Shown here: piece by piece, positions 1-11,200 of the stretch
Layout of the letters: each line of letters opens with the position of its first letter
How positions within the stretch are numbered: the stretch's first letter is position 1
Source: Bolinopsis microptera
Taxonomy: Eukaryota; Ctenophora; Tentaculata; Lobata; Bolinopsidae
Assembly (NCBI RefSeq): GCF_026151205.1
Contig: NC_087084.1
Span: 9,761,453-9,825,452 of the forward strand
Reading direction: 5' to 3'
Length of the DNA: 64,000 nt
The notes under the pieces: model-generated
The model's database searches: none
Seen by the model: only the letters and a program-made list of their open reading frames with translations
Told to the model about the DNA's origin: nothing
Program-made: the position numbers and the translations under genes

Positions 1-890
1 GTTAGTTTTTACTTACAGGAGTGTACCCTAGCTCCGCGTCCTCCGTGTAGAGTTAGGATGCTTACATGTCAGTAAAGGTTGCATTTCCACTGCATAAACT
101 CATTGCTCCTCATACAACCTACAGAATAAAATGATAAGAGGAGAATAGAGATGAGGCTATCTAACAGAAGGTTACAAGAACATACAACCTACAAAATATA
201 GAGAAATTAGGAATTAATTTAGTGATTTAGTGATCAACAGAAGGCATTAAGATATTTTTCTGGGGGAAATTGTATGGTGTTCCTGTCAATACATCAGTTC
301 CATTGAACAATTCAATTGAACAATTCCTTATCCTGATAAAATCCTTTTCTTTGTCGCAATAAACGGGAACACTACAAATTTTGCCCCAGAAACATTACAA
401 TATTCGGCTAATAAATAATTTCCCGCCCCGGATATTACACGGTAAGATAACAGCAACTAAAACACGTGTGATAACACAATAATATAGTAATGATACACAG
501 AGTTAAAATAAGCCATTAGCCAAGTCAGACAAGACGTCCTAGCACTGTGTACTGTCTTAACACAAGCTTCTACTGAAACAATCTGTAGATGAGGATATGT
601 CTACTTTTAAAGCAATCTCACAGCTGAGCTGCTGATCGTGCTGGTAAAAGTTATCAAACAACTAATGTTGGTGGAGTAATTATGTGCATAATGGATAATA
701 TGTAATGAGGGGTGCTGTGGAACGAAACAAGTAAATAAAATGTAATAACAAATGATAATATGACTAATATTACTAATAGTATTAGTAGTAAGACTAATAT
801 AACTAATGTAACAGTTAGACGTGACCTATAAATTATGATTTCCGCATGTTAACACACACCCATTAGTGACAGAGGTTACTAATAAACAAA

Positions 891-988
891 TAGTAAAATT
901 GGATTGAAGTATTATTTATTAATTAATATGTCTCTATAACTCTATAACAATTAGTAAAATTGGATCGAAGTATTATTTATTAATTAAT
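891..988 (+). repeat. Tandem duplication of about 37 bp
   Basis: TTAGTAAAATTGGAT followed by an AT-rich tail occurs at about 891-927 and again at 952-988 with one or two mismatches, separated by a duplicated CTCTATAAC. Confidence 0.75.
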
Positions 989-1497
989 CTATATAACTGA
1001 TTACTGCGGGACTGCGGTGCATTACATGATTAATTGGGGAGTTCACCTGCACTTAACGCCTTAAAAATGTTATTTACAATAATCATAGAAAAATATAAAA
1101 TCGTACGAAAAACACGGTGTGGCTTCACATTTTATTGTTAGATTTTAAACTGCTAATCTGAAGAACTTCAAGTCAATAATTTGATTAATTAAATTTGCCG
1201 TGGTGGATCTAAGAGTTTACTGATGTTCGAGTCAAACTAGCGCCAAATGCACACCTTCTTTTTTGAACGCGGAATTTTCTTTGTTTTCACAAATTCCGTG
1301 TGGTATTCACAATGAATTCTCAATAATTAAATTAATGAATTCGTCTCACAATCATTATTATTCTATCATGGGTAGAACGATTTTTTAAATTAGCCCAAAC
1401 CGTACAAACACAACTAAAAGTAAGATACATCGGAGATGTTTATTCTTTTATTTAATTCGGAACATGAAATTGAGCTTTTAAACTGATTAATAATACG

Positions 1498-1541
1498 TTG
1501 TCCAAAAATTGATTACGTAATTATATGTGAACGACCCCTTA
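1498..1541 (-). mobile_element. Solo end of the GGGGTCGTT MITE family
   Basis: Reading the minus strand from 1541 gives AGGGGTCGTTCACATATAAT and then GTAATCA...TTTTTGGACAA. This is the same terminal sequence as the left end of the element at 6967-7155. Only one end is present, so this is a truncated copy. Confidence 0.6.
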
Positions 1542-2060
1542 TTCTCATTCAAATTAATATTAACACTCTTAGCAAATGTTTTAATGATTAAGTTGAATGT
1601 TTACTGAAAACAATTAAGTTATAATTCTCATTCAACTGCATGGTTAGAAAATGTTTTAATGATTAACGTGATCATGATGCAGACATCGAAAAACGTTTGT
1701 TACGATTATAATTAAAACTGCCGTAAAAAACCGAAATTTGAAGAAACAATCAACATTATTGACATAACTTGAATAGTAGATTAAGTAACTAACTGGAACT
1801 GAATGATCTTACAGTACCAGCTAGGGTAATTAACCAAGTGTGACCCCCTGTATTCGCCTCATGAGACAGCTCCACACGTGTAAACTGTATAATCTATATT
1901 AAGCTCCTCGTTTAAAGTGGCAGCCCTTATCAAGAAACATAAGATACCAAGGTTCCTCGTCACAAGTACTACAAACTACACAGCTGGATTATATTATTAT
2001 AAATATAACAGCTAAAAGGTGTGGTTTAGATCAAAATACCTCAACCATAATGTCTCTATA

Positions 2061-2203
2061 ATAGTAGCTCGAGTTATAACTATAGTTACTAGTAACTATA
2101 GTAACTAGTAACTATAGTAACTATAGTAATAGTAGCTCGAGTTGCTATAGTTACTATAGTTACTAGTAACTATAGTAACTCTAGTAATAGTAGCTCGAGT
2201 TAC
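2061..2203 (+). repeat. Palindrome-rich tandem repeat, unit about 60-68 bp
   Basis: TAGTAGCTCGAGTT recurs at about 2061, 2129 and 2187. The spacers are strings of CTATAGTTACTAGTAACTATAG, itself self-complementary, so the tract can fold into hairpins. Related CTATAGTTAC strings continue near 2330-2370. Confidence 0.8.
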
Positions 2204-2389
2204 CTTCTCCCCGCAGGTCAGCTTATCTAGAAGCTTATAATTACTAGAATAAGCTCTAGTAGTAGCTTATCTAAAGAAGAGAACCAAGACATTCGAAACT
2301 AGGCGTATTACCCATGTAGCCGGATAGCTACTATTACTAGAGTAACTAGTTACTATAGTTATTATAGCTAGACATAGTGTATATAACGA

Positions 2390-3850
2390 ATGACGAGAAC
2401 TAACAATACGGTGTGTGGGCCCTCTTATCACACACCACAACAAATACTGGCTAATAGTGGGGCAACAACAACAAAACGAGGCTGCTCTGTAACGAGTGAC
2501 AAAGAGGAGCTAGCTGTAGCTAGTCACAAAGAGCCTGGCTGCATGATCCAGTGGCTAACCCAGCCGAAGGATCCCCTACTCGGATCAGGGTGTACAAAAG
2601 CTTTGTATTCAGGCAGCTGGGAGAAGAAGAGAGTCAAGAGAGTGAGAGTGAGAGAGAGTTGGTCTCGTTTCATTGGTCCCGTTCTGCCCACGTGTGTGTT
2701 GATAACGCGCGCTCGTTGCCCGGTTACCATGCACGTGACCCCAGGACTAGCTTTGATTTGTGGTTTGGTAATACTAATAGACGGAGAGAGAGGAGTAGAG
2801 AGCACGGCTTAGAATGACAAAAGGCGAGTGTGTTAGAGTATGAAGAATAGCACGTGACGGGCGCTTGAAGACGTTTTACTAAGTATCAAGGTGTACCTCT
2901 GTGCAGTGTGTGGGGTAGGATATAATCTTTACCAATCAAATGCAGTACACCTGTAATAACCTGCCCTAGCCCCTATTGTGCTCTTATCTTATAATCTGCC
3001 CACGTGTGGTGTTAGTAACGCGCGCTCGTTGCCCGGATACTATGCTCGTTGCATACCTGGTACTATTGTGATCTTATCTTTGGAATGAACAGACGAAGGA
3101 CTTAGTGGAGACATTTGATCGAATTAAGATGATTGAACAATAAAGCGAAAAAATAAAGTTTTAACTTTAAGATTAGATTATCGCAAAGCCTGAGCAAAAA
3201 TGTGAACTAATAAAGTAATAATTGGAAGAGAATTGTTATGATTGGATTTAATTAAAGCTTGTAAAGGAGTGTTGTATCTAGAACAATATAAGATGCCAGC
3301 TTTACGATTTATTAAATAGACGAGTCAGGCGTCAACAAAAACACATAAAATTGAAACACAATACTTTTAAAAATACGGACTAACCTCTCCAAATTCGGTT
3401 CACTGAGCCAGGAAAACAACAAAATGTAGAATAAAAAACAATTAATTAATAATTTAATAGCGGAATCTTCTGTGGAATAGCTTCAGAAAGAACACATAGT
3501 TTCAGCAGACAGTTCACAATATACTGTTCAAACTTGAAATACTGCGCATCTTTAATTTTGTCAATTAAGATTCATTTTACTACAATCATATACTATAATG
3601 GTATAATGAACCAACAAAAGAACAACTCAGATTATGTGAATCCAGCTAGTAACAGTGAAGTCTCACTCCACACCTGAGATATTGATCTCCTTCTTTTGTG
3701 GGATCAGTTCAGTTTAATGAACTTTAATCAAATTAAACATGACGGTCACGAACGGGGGTAATTCAGCAGCTGAGCCTGATCGCAGTTACCAAGAGTTAGA
3801 ATCTGACGTGTGATATCGCAGACACCCTATAATTTTTAAAATTTTTACAG
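2390..3850. other. Non-coding with a 47-bp dispersed direct repeat
   Basis: TGCCCACGTGTG...GATAACGCGCGCTCGTTGCCCGG at 2685-2731 recurs at 2997-3043 with small changes, 312 bp apart. Both copies carry a CACGTG core. The first has an inverted CCAAT (ATTGG at 2672) just upstream. The open frames here (140 and 88 aa) have low-complexity composition and no recognisable domain, so they are not called as genes. Confidence 0.6.
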
Positions 3851-4005
3851 TATGATAAACATCTTTTAGCCTTTTTATAAAATTAAAATGCATTCGTCAC
3901 CATGGTGACCAAAAGTAATAAAATAGTTCTTATCTCATCAGCCCATATTATGACATTTCTGTCAGAGCAGTTATGTTTTATGTACAATTTTATATTATTA
4001 TTGTA

Positions 4006-4130
4006 TACCTTACTCGGGAATATTATGACTGGGATAAAGTGGTGGGTTTTAGAAAATTCCGCCATATTTTTCCCGGTCATTAATCTTCCCAGTCATAAAT
4101 TAACCCGCTATAATGTTCCCGAGTAAGGTA
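4006..4130 (+). mobile_element. Short MITE with TACCTTACTCGGGAA termini
   Basis: Starts TACCTTACTCGGGAATATTA and ends with the inverse ...GTTCCCGAGTAAGGTA. A second nested inverted pair, GACTGGGA / TTCCCAGTC, lies inside. About 125 bp, no coding capacity. A TA precedes the left end. Confidence 0.8.
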
Positions 4131-4160
4131 AACTAATAGTAATACATTTTGATGCTAATT

Positions 4161-4250
4161 GGTGGGTTTTGGAAAATTCCGCCATATTTTTCCCGGTCAT
4201 TAATTTTCCCAGTCATAAATTAACCCGCTATAATATTCCCGAGTAAGGTA
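4161..4250 (+). mobile_element. Left-truncated copy of the same MITE
   Basis: Begins at the internal GGTGGGTTTTGGAAAATTCC and runs to the right terminus GAGTAAGGTA. The left inverted repeat is missing. Confidence 0.75.
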
Positions 4251-4345
4251 CTCAATATTTTCTTAAACGAACCTGTACTAATGTAGTTTTAGGTCGGCTA
4301 AAAAAGGATTATTTGTTTAGAGACCTCTAACTTAACACGATTCTT

Positions 4346-4549
4346 ACAGTAACCATAGTAACCATGGTAACCATAGTAACCATAGTAACCGTAGTAACCA
4401 TAGTAACCATAGTAACCATAGTAACCATAGTAACCATAGTAACCATAGTAACCATAGTAACCATATTAACCATAGTAACCATGGTAACCATGGTAACCAT
4501 AGTAACCATAGTAACCATAGTAACCATAGTAACCATAGTAACCATAGTC
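4346..4549 (+). repeat. (GTAACCATA)n minisatellite, first block
   Basis: About 22 copies of the 9-mer GTAACCATA with point variants (CATGG, CCGTAG, CATATT). The long six-frame open translations through it (MVT/VTI repeats) are artefacts of a repeat unit with no stop. Confidence 0.95.
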
Positions 4550-4560
4550 TTATTATTGTA

Positions 4561-4684
4561 TACCTTACTCGGGAATATTATGACTGGGATAAAGTGGTGG
4601 GTTTTGGAAAATTCCGCCATATTTTCCCGGTCATTAATCTTCCCAGTCATAAATTAACCCGCTATAATGTTCCCGAGTAAGGTA
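4561..4684 (+). mobile_element. Second full copy of the TACCTTACTCGGGAA MITE
   Basis: Nearly identical to 4006-4130, with the same ends. It belongs to a segmental duplication, not to an independent insertion (see 3996-5284). Confidence 0.8.
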
Positions 4685-4714
4685 AACTCATAATAATACA
4701 TTTTGATGCTAATT

Positions 4715-4804
4715 GGTGGGTTTTGGGAAATTCCGCCATATTTTTCCCGGTCATTAATTTTCCCAGTCATAAATTAACCCGCTATAATATTCCCGAGTAA
4801 GGTA
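4715..4804 (+). mobile_element. Second left-truncated MITE copy
   Basis: Matches 4161-4250, including the missing left end, and was copied together with its neighbours. Confidence 0.75.
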
Positions 4805-4909
4805 CTCAATATTTTCTTAAACAGTTAAACGAACCTGTACTAATGTAGTTTTAGGTCGGCTAAAAAAGGATTATTTGTTTAGAGACCTCTAACTTAACAC
4901 GATTCTTAC

Positions 4910-5284
4910 AGTAACCATAGTAACCATGGCCTGGTAACCATAGTAACCATAGTAACCGCAGTAACCATAGTAACCATAGTAACCATAGTAACGATTGTAA
5001 CGATAGTAACCATAGTAACCATAGTAACCATATTAACCATAGTAACCATAGTAACCATGGTAACCATAGTAACCATAGTAACCATAGTAACCATAGTAAC
5101 CATAGTAACCATAGTAACCATAGTAACCATAGTAACCATAGTAACCATAGTAACCATAGTAACCATAGTAACCATAGTAACCATAGTAACCATAGTAACC
5201 ATAGTAACCATAGTAACCATAGTAACCATAGTAACCATAGTAACCATAGTAACCATAGTAACCATAGTAACCATAGTAACCAAA
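4910..5284 (+). repeat. (GTAACCATA)n minisatellite, second block
   Basis: About 41 copies of GTAACCATA. The last roughly 25 copies (5060-5280) are nearly perfect, which suggests recent expansion. The first part is more diverged. Confidence 0.95.
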
Positions 5285-5298
5285 GATACCTCGGCAGT

Positions 5299-5660
5299 TA
5301 CACAACTATAACTAACGTACTAAGGATATATTTGTCTATGTTATTGAAGGAAGTTGGGACGAACTGTGAAGAGAGAAAGGCTAAAAAAAACTGCGAACCC
5401 TGATGCGGGACAGGTATGTACGGAGGAAGTTATCCGGCGTAGATCGGACTTAGTTCCGACCTAGTAGTACTATACTTGTACTAGTAGCAGTAATTCTAAA
5501 AAGCATCATGTAAAATGACAATACACAAATTATCAGCCGAAAGACATACAACCCTCGCACAGAAGTAATTAAATAAAATTAAATCCAAACAATAGGTAGG
5601 TGAAAAAGGAATAATCAGCTCATCCAGATAGACAAACAGTGTCAATTTTAGTTACGTCGT
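5299..5660. other. Non-coding, nothing recognised
   Basis: No open frame with plausible composition, no repeats and no splice-bounded exon seen. Confidence 0.6.
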
Positions 5661-5753
5661 ACCAGGTTACCAGGTTACCAGGTTACCAGGTTAGTGTTAC
5701 CAGGTTACCAGGTTACCAGGTTACCAGGTTAGTGTTACCAGGTTACCAGGTCA
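5661..5753 (+). repeat. (ACCAGGTT)n with higher-order structure
   Basis: Blocks of four ACCAGGTT units are separated by AGTGTT, giving a 38-bp higher-order unit. The array ends in ACCAGGTCACGTG, creating a CACGTG box. Confidence 0.9.
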
Positions 5754-6966
5754 CGTGCGAGTTGGCACGCTGACATGAGATAGGTACATATTTTACGTAA
5801 TACTGAGTACATGAGGTACAGACACAGTACGTGTCGGGATAATGAATAATCAGCTAAATATTCTATGTCCGACGTACGATCGTGATCGATGGATGAGCTT
5901 ACACTGTTTAAAATCAGAAAAATATTGTGTTTTTGAACCATCTTAACCTATGTGTTCACGTGTTGGAATAATTAAATACGTGCGTCACCATGGTGACACT
6001 ACTAGTCTACTACACACGTGTTAGCATGCTGGCAGGTACCTAATTCTTTTGTATCCCGGAAAATTTTCTTAAAGTCGTATTTTTATTGTTTACTTAATTA
6101 TATGCTTTTTGTAAACGTTTAATTTTAAGCTACACTGGTTCTCCCCACCCTGACACATTGTAAAATGGCGAATGACGACAGAAGAATGCAAATCATCGAA
6201 GCAGAGTATGTAAAAGTATGATCATGGTATGGATTGCAAATGCAATACTATGATGAACCTAGTTAAGTTCGACACGCACTATAACGTACTGTAGTAGTTT
6301 GACCGTTGTAGCGTTGTCAAAATTTACCCGGAGGATCAAGACCAGGATTTACGAGTACTGACAAGTGCCCGGACAAGTGCCCGGACAGGAGCTCAGTCAC
6401 ACTTCACTTTAGAAATGAAAATGCAACTTCCTGCAGAACAAACGCGGACATGATCTTAAAAATACAAACTTCCTTGCTGCCAGGAATGATGGTTTCCAGT
6501 ACTAAACTCGCACTGTGCGTGTATAATGAATATAAAGACTACTACGCCTACAAGTACATACTACATACAGCCTTCTGACAGGAATTACGATGCAATCAAC
6601 AAAAAGGTCCTAAATGTTAGGTGTATTTAAACTTGGTCGATAAATGTATTCAATTATTGGATATTCTACATTTTTATTTTAGCGTAAAACATACTCTGCA
6701 TCATGGTACATTTGGTCATCCCTATCAAACATAAATAATGGAGTTTAAGTAACCATTGCGGTTCATCAGTACTCAGTAGGACTACTTAACTTATTACGCG
6801 AACCTAACTTACTGAGATTAGGGATTTTTCTTTTTCTTAAAGAGTTGTGCGATATGACGATACGTAGAGGCCGCAGACTTATGAGGACTACCAGATCCTG
6901 GTGTGTGGTGGAAGCTAAGTCAAAGTGATCCATGATATCATGACAGGCCTTACTATTAAAGGGCTG
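5754..6966. other. Non-coding, nothing firm
   Basis: Contains a short duplication (GGACAAGTGCCC, 6360-6386) and isolated CACGTG boxes. A short ATG frame at 6165 ending at a GTAAAAG donor is discussed under rejected items. Confidence 0.5.
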
Positions 6967-7090
6967 TAAGGGGTCGTTTACATATTACGCAATCACTTTT
7001 TGGACAATTTTTAACCCCCTCTCCCCTTCGTTATCAGTTTTACACATAGCTAAGCTATTGTGTCATAATTACACTAGCGTAATCATTTGC

Positions 7091-7123
<33 letters not shown>

Positions 7124-7155
7124 GGCTGATTACGTAATATGTGATAGGTCCCTTA
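6967..7155 (+). mobile_element. MITE with imperfect TIRs and an internal poly-C run
   Basis: The left end TAAGGGGTCGTTTACATATT (then ACGCAATCAC) is mirrored by the right end GATTACGTAATATGTGATAGGTCCCTTA read in reverse. The interior contains a run of 29 C at 7093-7121. The same family is at 36748-36957 (internal poly-G) and as a solo end at 1498-1541. Confidence 0.75.
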
Positions 7156-7969
7156 TTGAGACTAATGCTCAGGTTCTGAGGGAGGGACTGATGGGTGCTC
7201 AGAGACATCCTCTGCTGAAGAAACAATATTTTAAACTTTTAAAGCCCACTTCAACCCTGACTTCTCCCTACTTCAACTTGATGTGTATCTCAGCTGCACA
7301 TAAAATGTTATAAACTGGTAGTGGTAGATTATAACTTTAGTGCCAAGTGTTTTTCACTTTAAAACAATGGAACTAATATTTGGAACAGTAAATTAACTAT
7401 GATTATGTCCTTGTTGTAACGATATTTTCTGAATTATTGATCATTTTATTAATCAATCCAGAGTCTTTATTGAGGTAAGACTAAGTTTCAATGTGCAACG
7501 GGTTCTCTTCTCTTGGTTAGCCAGTCCAGTTAGTCGGGCCTTTAAACCGCGACGAAATAGAATTAGACTTAACACGGTGCACGCGTTTGTCATGTGTGTA
7601 GCTTTGTTCATCACCAGGACAACGGCTCCAAAACAAAGCCACTACCACGTACACCACGAAAACAACCAGAATGAGTATCAACAAACTATATACTTGTATA
7701 AACTCCGTCAGAAAGACCTACCAGATAACTTTTAAAAAGTCAGACCTAAGGAACAATAACCGGCCTGCACATGAGCGGAGTAGTGATGATAATCGGCGAT
7801 GTAGAGATGTCCCAAGCTCCTTTGTAAATGTCACTGTTCAACAGCGAGAATAAGGAAACGATTATAACCGGCTGAGTGTGAGAGAGAGCGACCTTGGAGC
7901 ATGGGCTGTATAATTTGTTGTGGAGAGAGAGAGAGCGAGAGCGGCCGAGAGGGAGAGCTGGAAAGAGTG
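7156..7969. other. Non-coding, nothing recognised
   Basis: Short open frames at 7493-7853 on the plus strand lack domains and overlap AG-rich simple sequence (GAGAGAGAGAGCGAGAGCGG near 7922). Confidence 0.5.
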
Positions 7970-8192
7970 CGACGTCATGCAATGCTTGTGTGGCGTCATG
8001 TGATGTTGTTGTGACGTCATATGATGCCGCTGTGACGTTATACGAAAGTATTGTGACGTCATAAATTTTATTGTGACGTCATACAATGTCGTGTGACGTC
8101 ATCCGTTGTTGGCGTGACGTCATGCAATGCTACTGTGAAGTCAAGCGATGTCGTGTGACGTCATGCGATGTCGTGTGACGTCATGCAACGCT
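7970..8192 (+). repeat. Minisatellite of CRE-like TGACGTCA boxes
   Basis: About 12 units of 18-20 bp, each with TGTGACGTCAT followed by a variable RYGATGTCG tail. TGACGTCA is the palindromic CREB/ATF site. The array lies just 3' of the last tetraspanin exon on the minus strand and includes a reverse-strand AATAAA (8067-8072) that could serve as its poly(A) signal. Confidence 0.85.
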
Positions 8193-8238
8193 AGTATGGC
8201 TGTTTCCATGGTACAGGGCAACTGGAAACTGAACTAGA

Positions 8239-11200
8239 TTAGAATCTTATGAGCATCCCTGCTGACTGCCACAAAAGAGAATAGTACTGCAAATTATTGT
8301 AAAGCTTCTCAGATCCAAGGTACATTTCCATTTGATTTGATGAAACCCTTTTAAGGATAATCTCAGTTAAGAAATTGGCAGAAACATCTCGACCAAACCG
8401 CTCCGGAACACCTCAAGGTATATTAATTGGGTGGTAAAGGTGGAGAGAACGGAGCTTGCAACTCTTATACTATATAGGTTCCAGTAAATAACATGCATGG
8501 TTGAGGTTTAGAGAGGGCCAGTTCTGTAGCTCATAATTAACATAATCAGCTCATAATTCACATAGGTGAGACCTAATATCATTGGCTCAAGCTCCCAAAA
8601 TTCTTGTGCTCCAATAATTTAACCATGAGCAAAATTAACCTCATAAGAGGCAACCTGCAACTGTTTAGTAACTATTTGGTACACTCCGTCTATTTTCACC
8701 AGTCTAAAATTGCTCGTTTAGTATATTATAATATATACATATATAATATATCTAATTTTATTTAAATTGAAAATAAATGGAAGCCTTAGTTCGATACTGT
8801 AGAATTACTACGACTGTGACATGATGATACAGCAATAGTCGATACAAGTGAAATTGTCAGTTTACTAAAAAGATAAAACTTTAAATATTACAAAGATTTT
8901 CTAATTTCTACGTTGGATGTGTACTGTGTAGTAGTCATTATACTTATAGTTGGAACGACTGATCGAAAGTTTATTAGGAACTCAAATACTGAATTTTTTG
9001 GCTTCTATTAATTATGGCATCAAGACTTGTTTTTTGTTCGAAATGTCATAATGACGATCATTGATCAATGAAGCTGATGCTAAATTTACAGAATTGATTA
9101 CTAATTGTCATTTAAAAATGTAAAACAATTTAATTTTTCAAGTCTCGAGTTTAAACTTCCGATAAATTGTTTGACTAATGAGCACATATGAAATTTTCTA
9201 AAATAAACTCTCAAAAGACAATATACAGAATAAATATTAAATAACAAACTAATAAATTATCTTTCACTCGAAAATAGGAATGGTTTACACGATGTTACAT
9301 CTTTACATGATGTTGAAAATATCTTAAACTTTCGTTCCAATACAACGAATAGTCTCTCAGATGTCTAGACATTTAATCAGAAATACTCTTAATAGACACT
9401 AGACATAATTATGCAAATAACCCTAATTATGCAAATAACCCTAATATAATAACTAACAAGGTCTTAAGTTCAGTTCATTTCACCCTAATAAGAAATTTCA
9501 ACCAATGTATTATTATTATTATGCTAAAACAAAACCTATTAGACATATTAAGAACCTACTAACATGATTACAACACAAAAGATGAAAAAGAATATCATTG
9601 TTAAATAGATTTAAAATAAATTCCGAAACCAAGACAAAAAAGAAAGCATGCAAATTCACGAACTTTGTTAAATCTGGTAAATTCAGAATACAAAATAACT
9701 AAAATACAATTTCATGGACTAACGCATGGGTTATCATTCATGCTTGCGCAATAACAGAGACTTCAAGCAGCGTCACAAGCTACTCAGACAACTTTCAGTC
9801 AAAACAAAATCGTATTGTCTCTATGATAACTGGGGTGTTGCTATGGTTACTAGAGTGTTGCTATGACAACTCCCAGTCTCTTCCTTCTTCTCTTACTCTG
9901 ACAGACTGTCGTAGGACCCCTCTTTAAAGGCTCTTGCCACGCAACAGGAGATGAATATCGTAGCGAACTGAAAATAGGGTGGTTATGGTTACTGGAGTGT
10001 TGTTATGGTTACTGGAGTGTTGTTATGGTAACTGGAGTGTTGCTGTGTGAGCAGATAGTCCTGTCTGGTGGTGGAATGAATCATTTTGAAATCTTTCTCC
10101 AATATATTATCGTAAACTCTTGTTTACCGTACTAGTTTCCTATACGGTAAATCGAGCTGTTACTCTATATATCAGCAATTAAACTATCAACCCCTCAAAC
10201 CTGGAATACACAAGTAACGAGCATAGCAATAGTGATGATGTTAAACATTGTCTCCATGTATAGGAACAGAGGTCGTTGGCAGCCAACTGTGAACATGTTC
10301 TCAGAGTTCAGGTCACATGTCAGCTCTGGGGCAGCACAGCAGGAACCTGGAACTTTGCCAGGATCTGGAGGAGGGAGATTTGTTTAAGGCTTGTTAGTTG
10401 AAGTGTGTTCTTCTGACACGTGGCAGCGATTAACCAATCAGCTTATCTTAACCCAAATATACTGTTTGGGACTCCAAGCACTATTTTGCAACCACTTGTT
10501 TTGGGTCATAATTTCTCAATTGGAGACGAAACGTCTAAACTCTCCTCTGATCGAAATAGGAAAGATAAACCAGAAACTGCTTTACTTACTGCTCTCTCCC
10601 CACGTGGATGAAGCCCAATCACTTGGCTCGTTGATACCGCAACAATCAAACTGAAGTGGTAAAATTAAGGCACATAATTTGGTATTATGACTAATTAGTT
10701 AGTAATAAATAAAAAATATTTGATAAATAATGCCCGATCAAATAACCTGCTGATTGCAGAAGATTGGCCGGCTAATTTAACAGATCAACGTAACAGGACA
10801 TGACAGGTAAATTGTAACATGGTAATTACTCACATCAACTTGAACCCGGTCAAAGAACTGAGGCTGTTTCTCGTAGGACGCCATGCTAAGCTTTCCTACT
10901 TTCTCTGTTTGCGACTGAATTAGAGAGTGGATATCAGTTTGGGCGTTTCAAGTCCTCTTTACCAATATACATATTAAAAGTTCGTGGTATTAAAGGAATT
11001 TGACAAATGTTTCCCCCTAAATGTCCTGAATGTGGGTATTACCCAATGAACTTATTCTGCTTGGGCGTAGATCATCAGATGCTCTATTGGTCATAATATG
11101 CTCTAAGATGCCTGTAAATATGCTCATTTCCTGTCACTGGTAATGTCCCACAATTTACCCTACCAAGCTCTTATTCCAGGGACTAATATTTCTGTCCTAA

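Larger units (their letters stand above)
1..2389. other. AT-rich non-coding stretch
   Basis: No convincing coding sequence on either strand. It holds the short duplications and the MITE end listed separately. At the extreme left edge the minus strand has a strong donor-like GTAAGTAAA (bases 8-16), which could be the 3' end of an exon, but no acceptor or reading frame supports it well. Confidence 0.6.
3996..5284 (+). repeat. Segmental tandem duplication, period about 555-562 bp
   Basis: The order full MITE, truncated MITE, linker (CTCAATATTTTCTTAAAC...CACGATTCTTACAG), then (GTAACCATA)n occurs twice. The offset is 555 bp at the MITE, 554 at its end and 562 at the linker, because the second linker carries 8 extra bases. 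The second minisatellite is far longer than the first. Confidence 0.9.
8270..10200. other. Proposed last tetraspanin intron, repeat-bearing
   Basis: AT-rich. Holds the octamer duplication and the X-box-like repeats listed next; no other gene seen. Confidence 0.5.

Noticed and set aside
15-60. Possible minus-strand exon ILTLHGGRGARVHS at the left edge
   Set aside because: The donor is strong, but the acceptor is poor and only 14 codons are open.
2390-2817. 140-aa and 88-aa overlapping plus-strand frames
   Set aside because: No domain, no homologous copy, no splice or promoter context; mutually overlapping, with an antisense frame of similar length.
3996-5284. CRISPR-like array
   Set aside because: Units are contiguous 9-mers without spacers, in animal DNA; an ordinary minisatellite.
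4327-5311. Long open frames encoding MVT, VTI or GYY repeats
   Set aside because: They are translations of the 9-bp unit GTAACCATA, which has no stop in several frames of both strands; the composition is that of the repeat.
6165-6209. Possible first exon MANDDRRMQIIEAEY ending at GTAAAAGT
   Set aside because: Good start context and donor, but no second exon could be found downstream, so it is unsupported.
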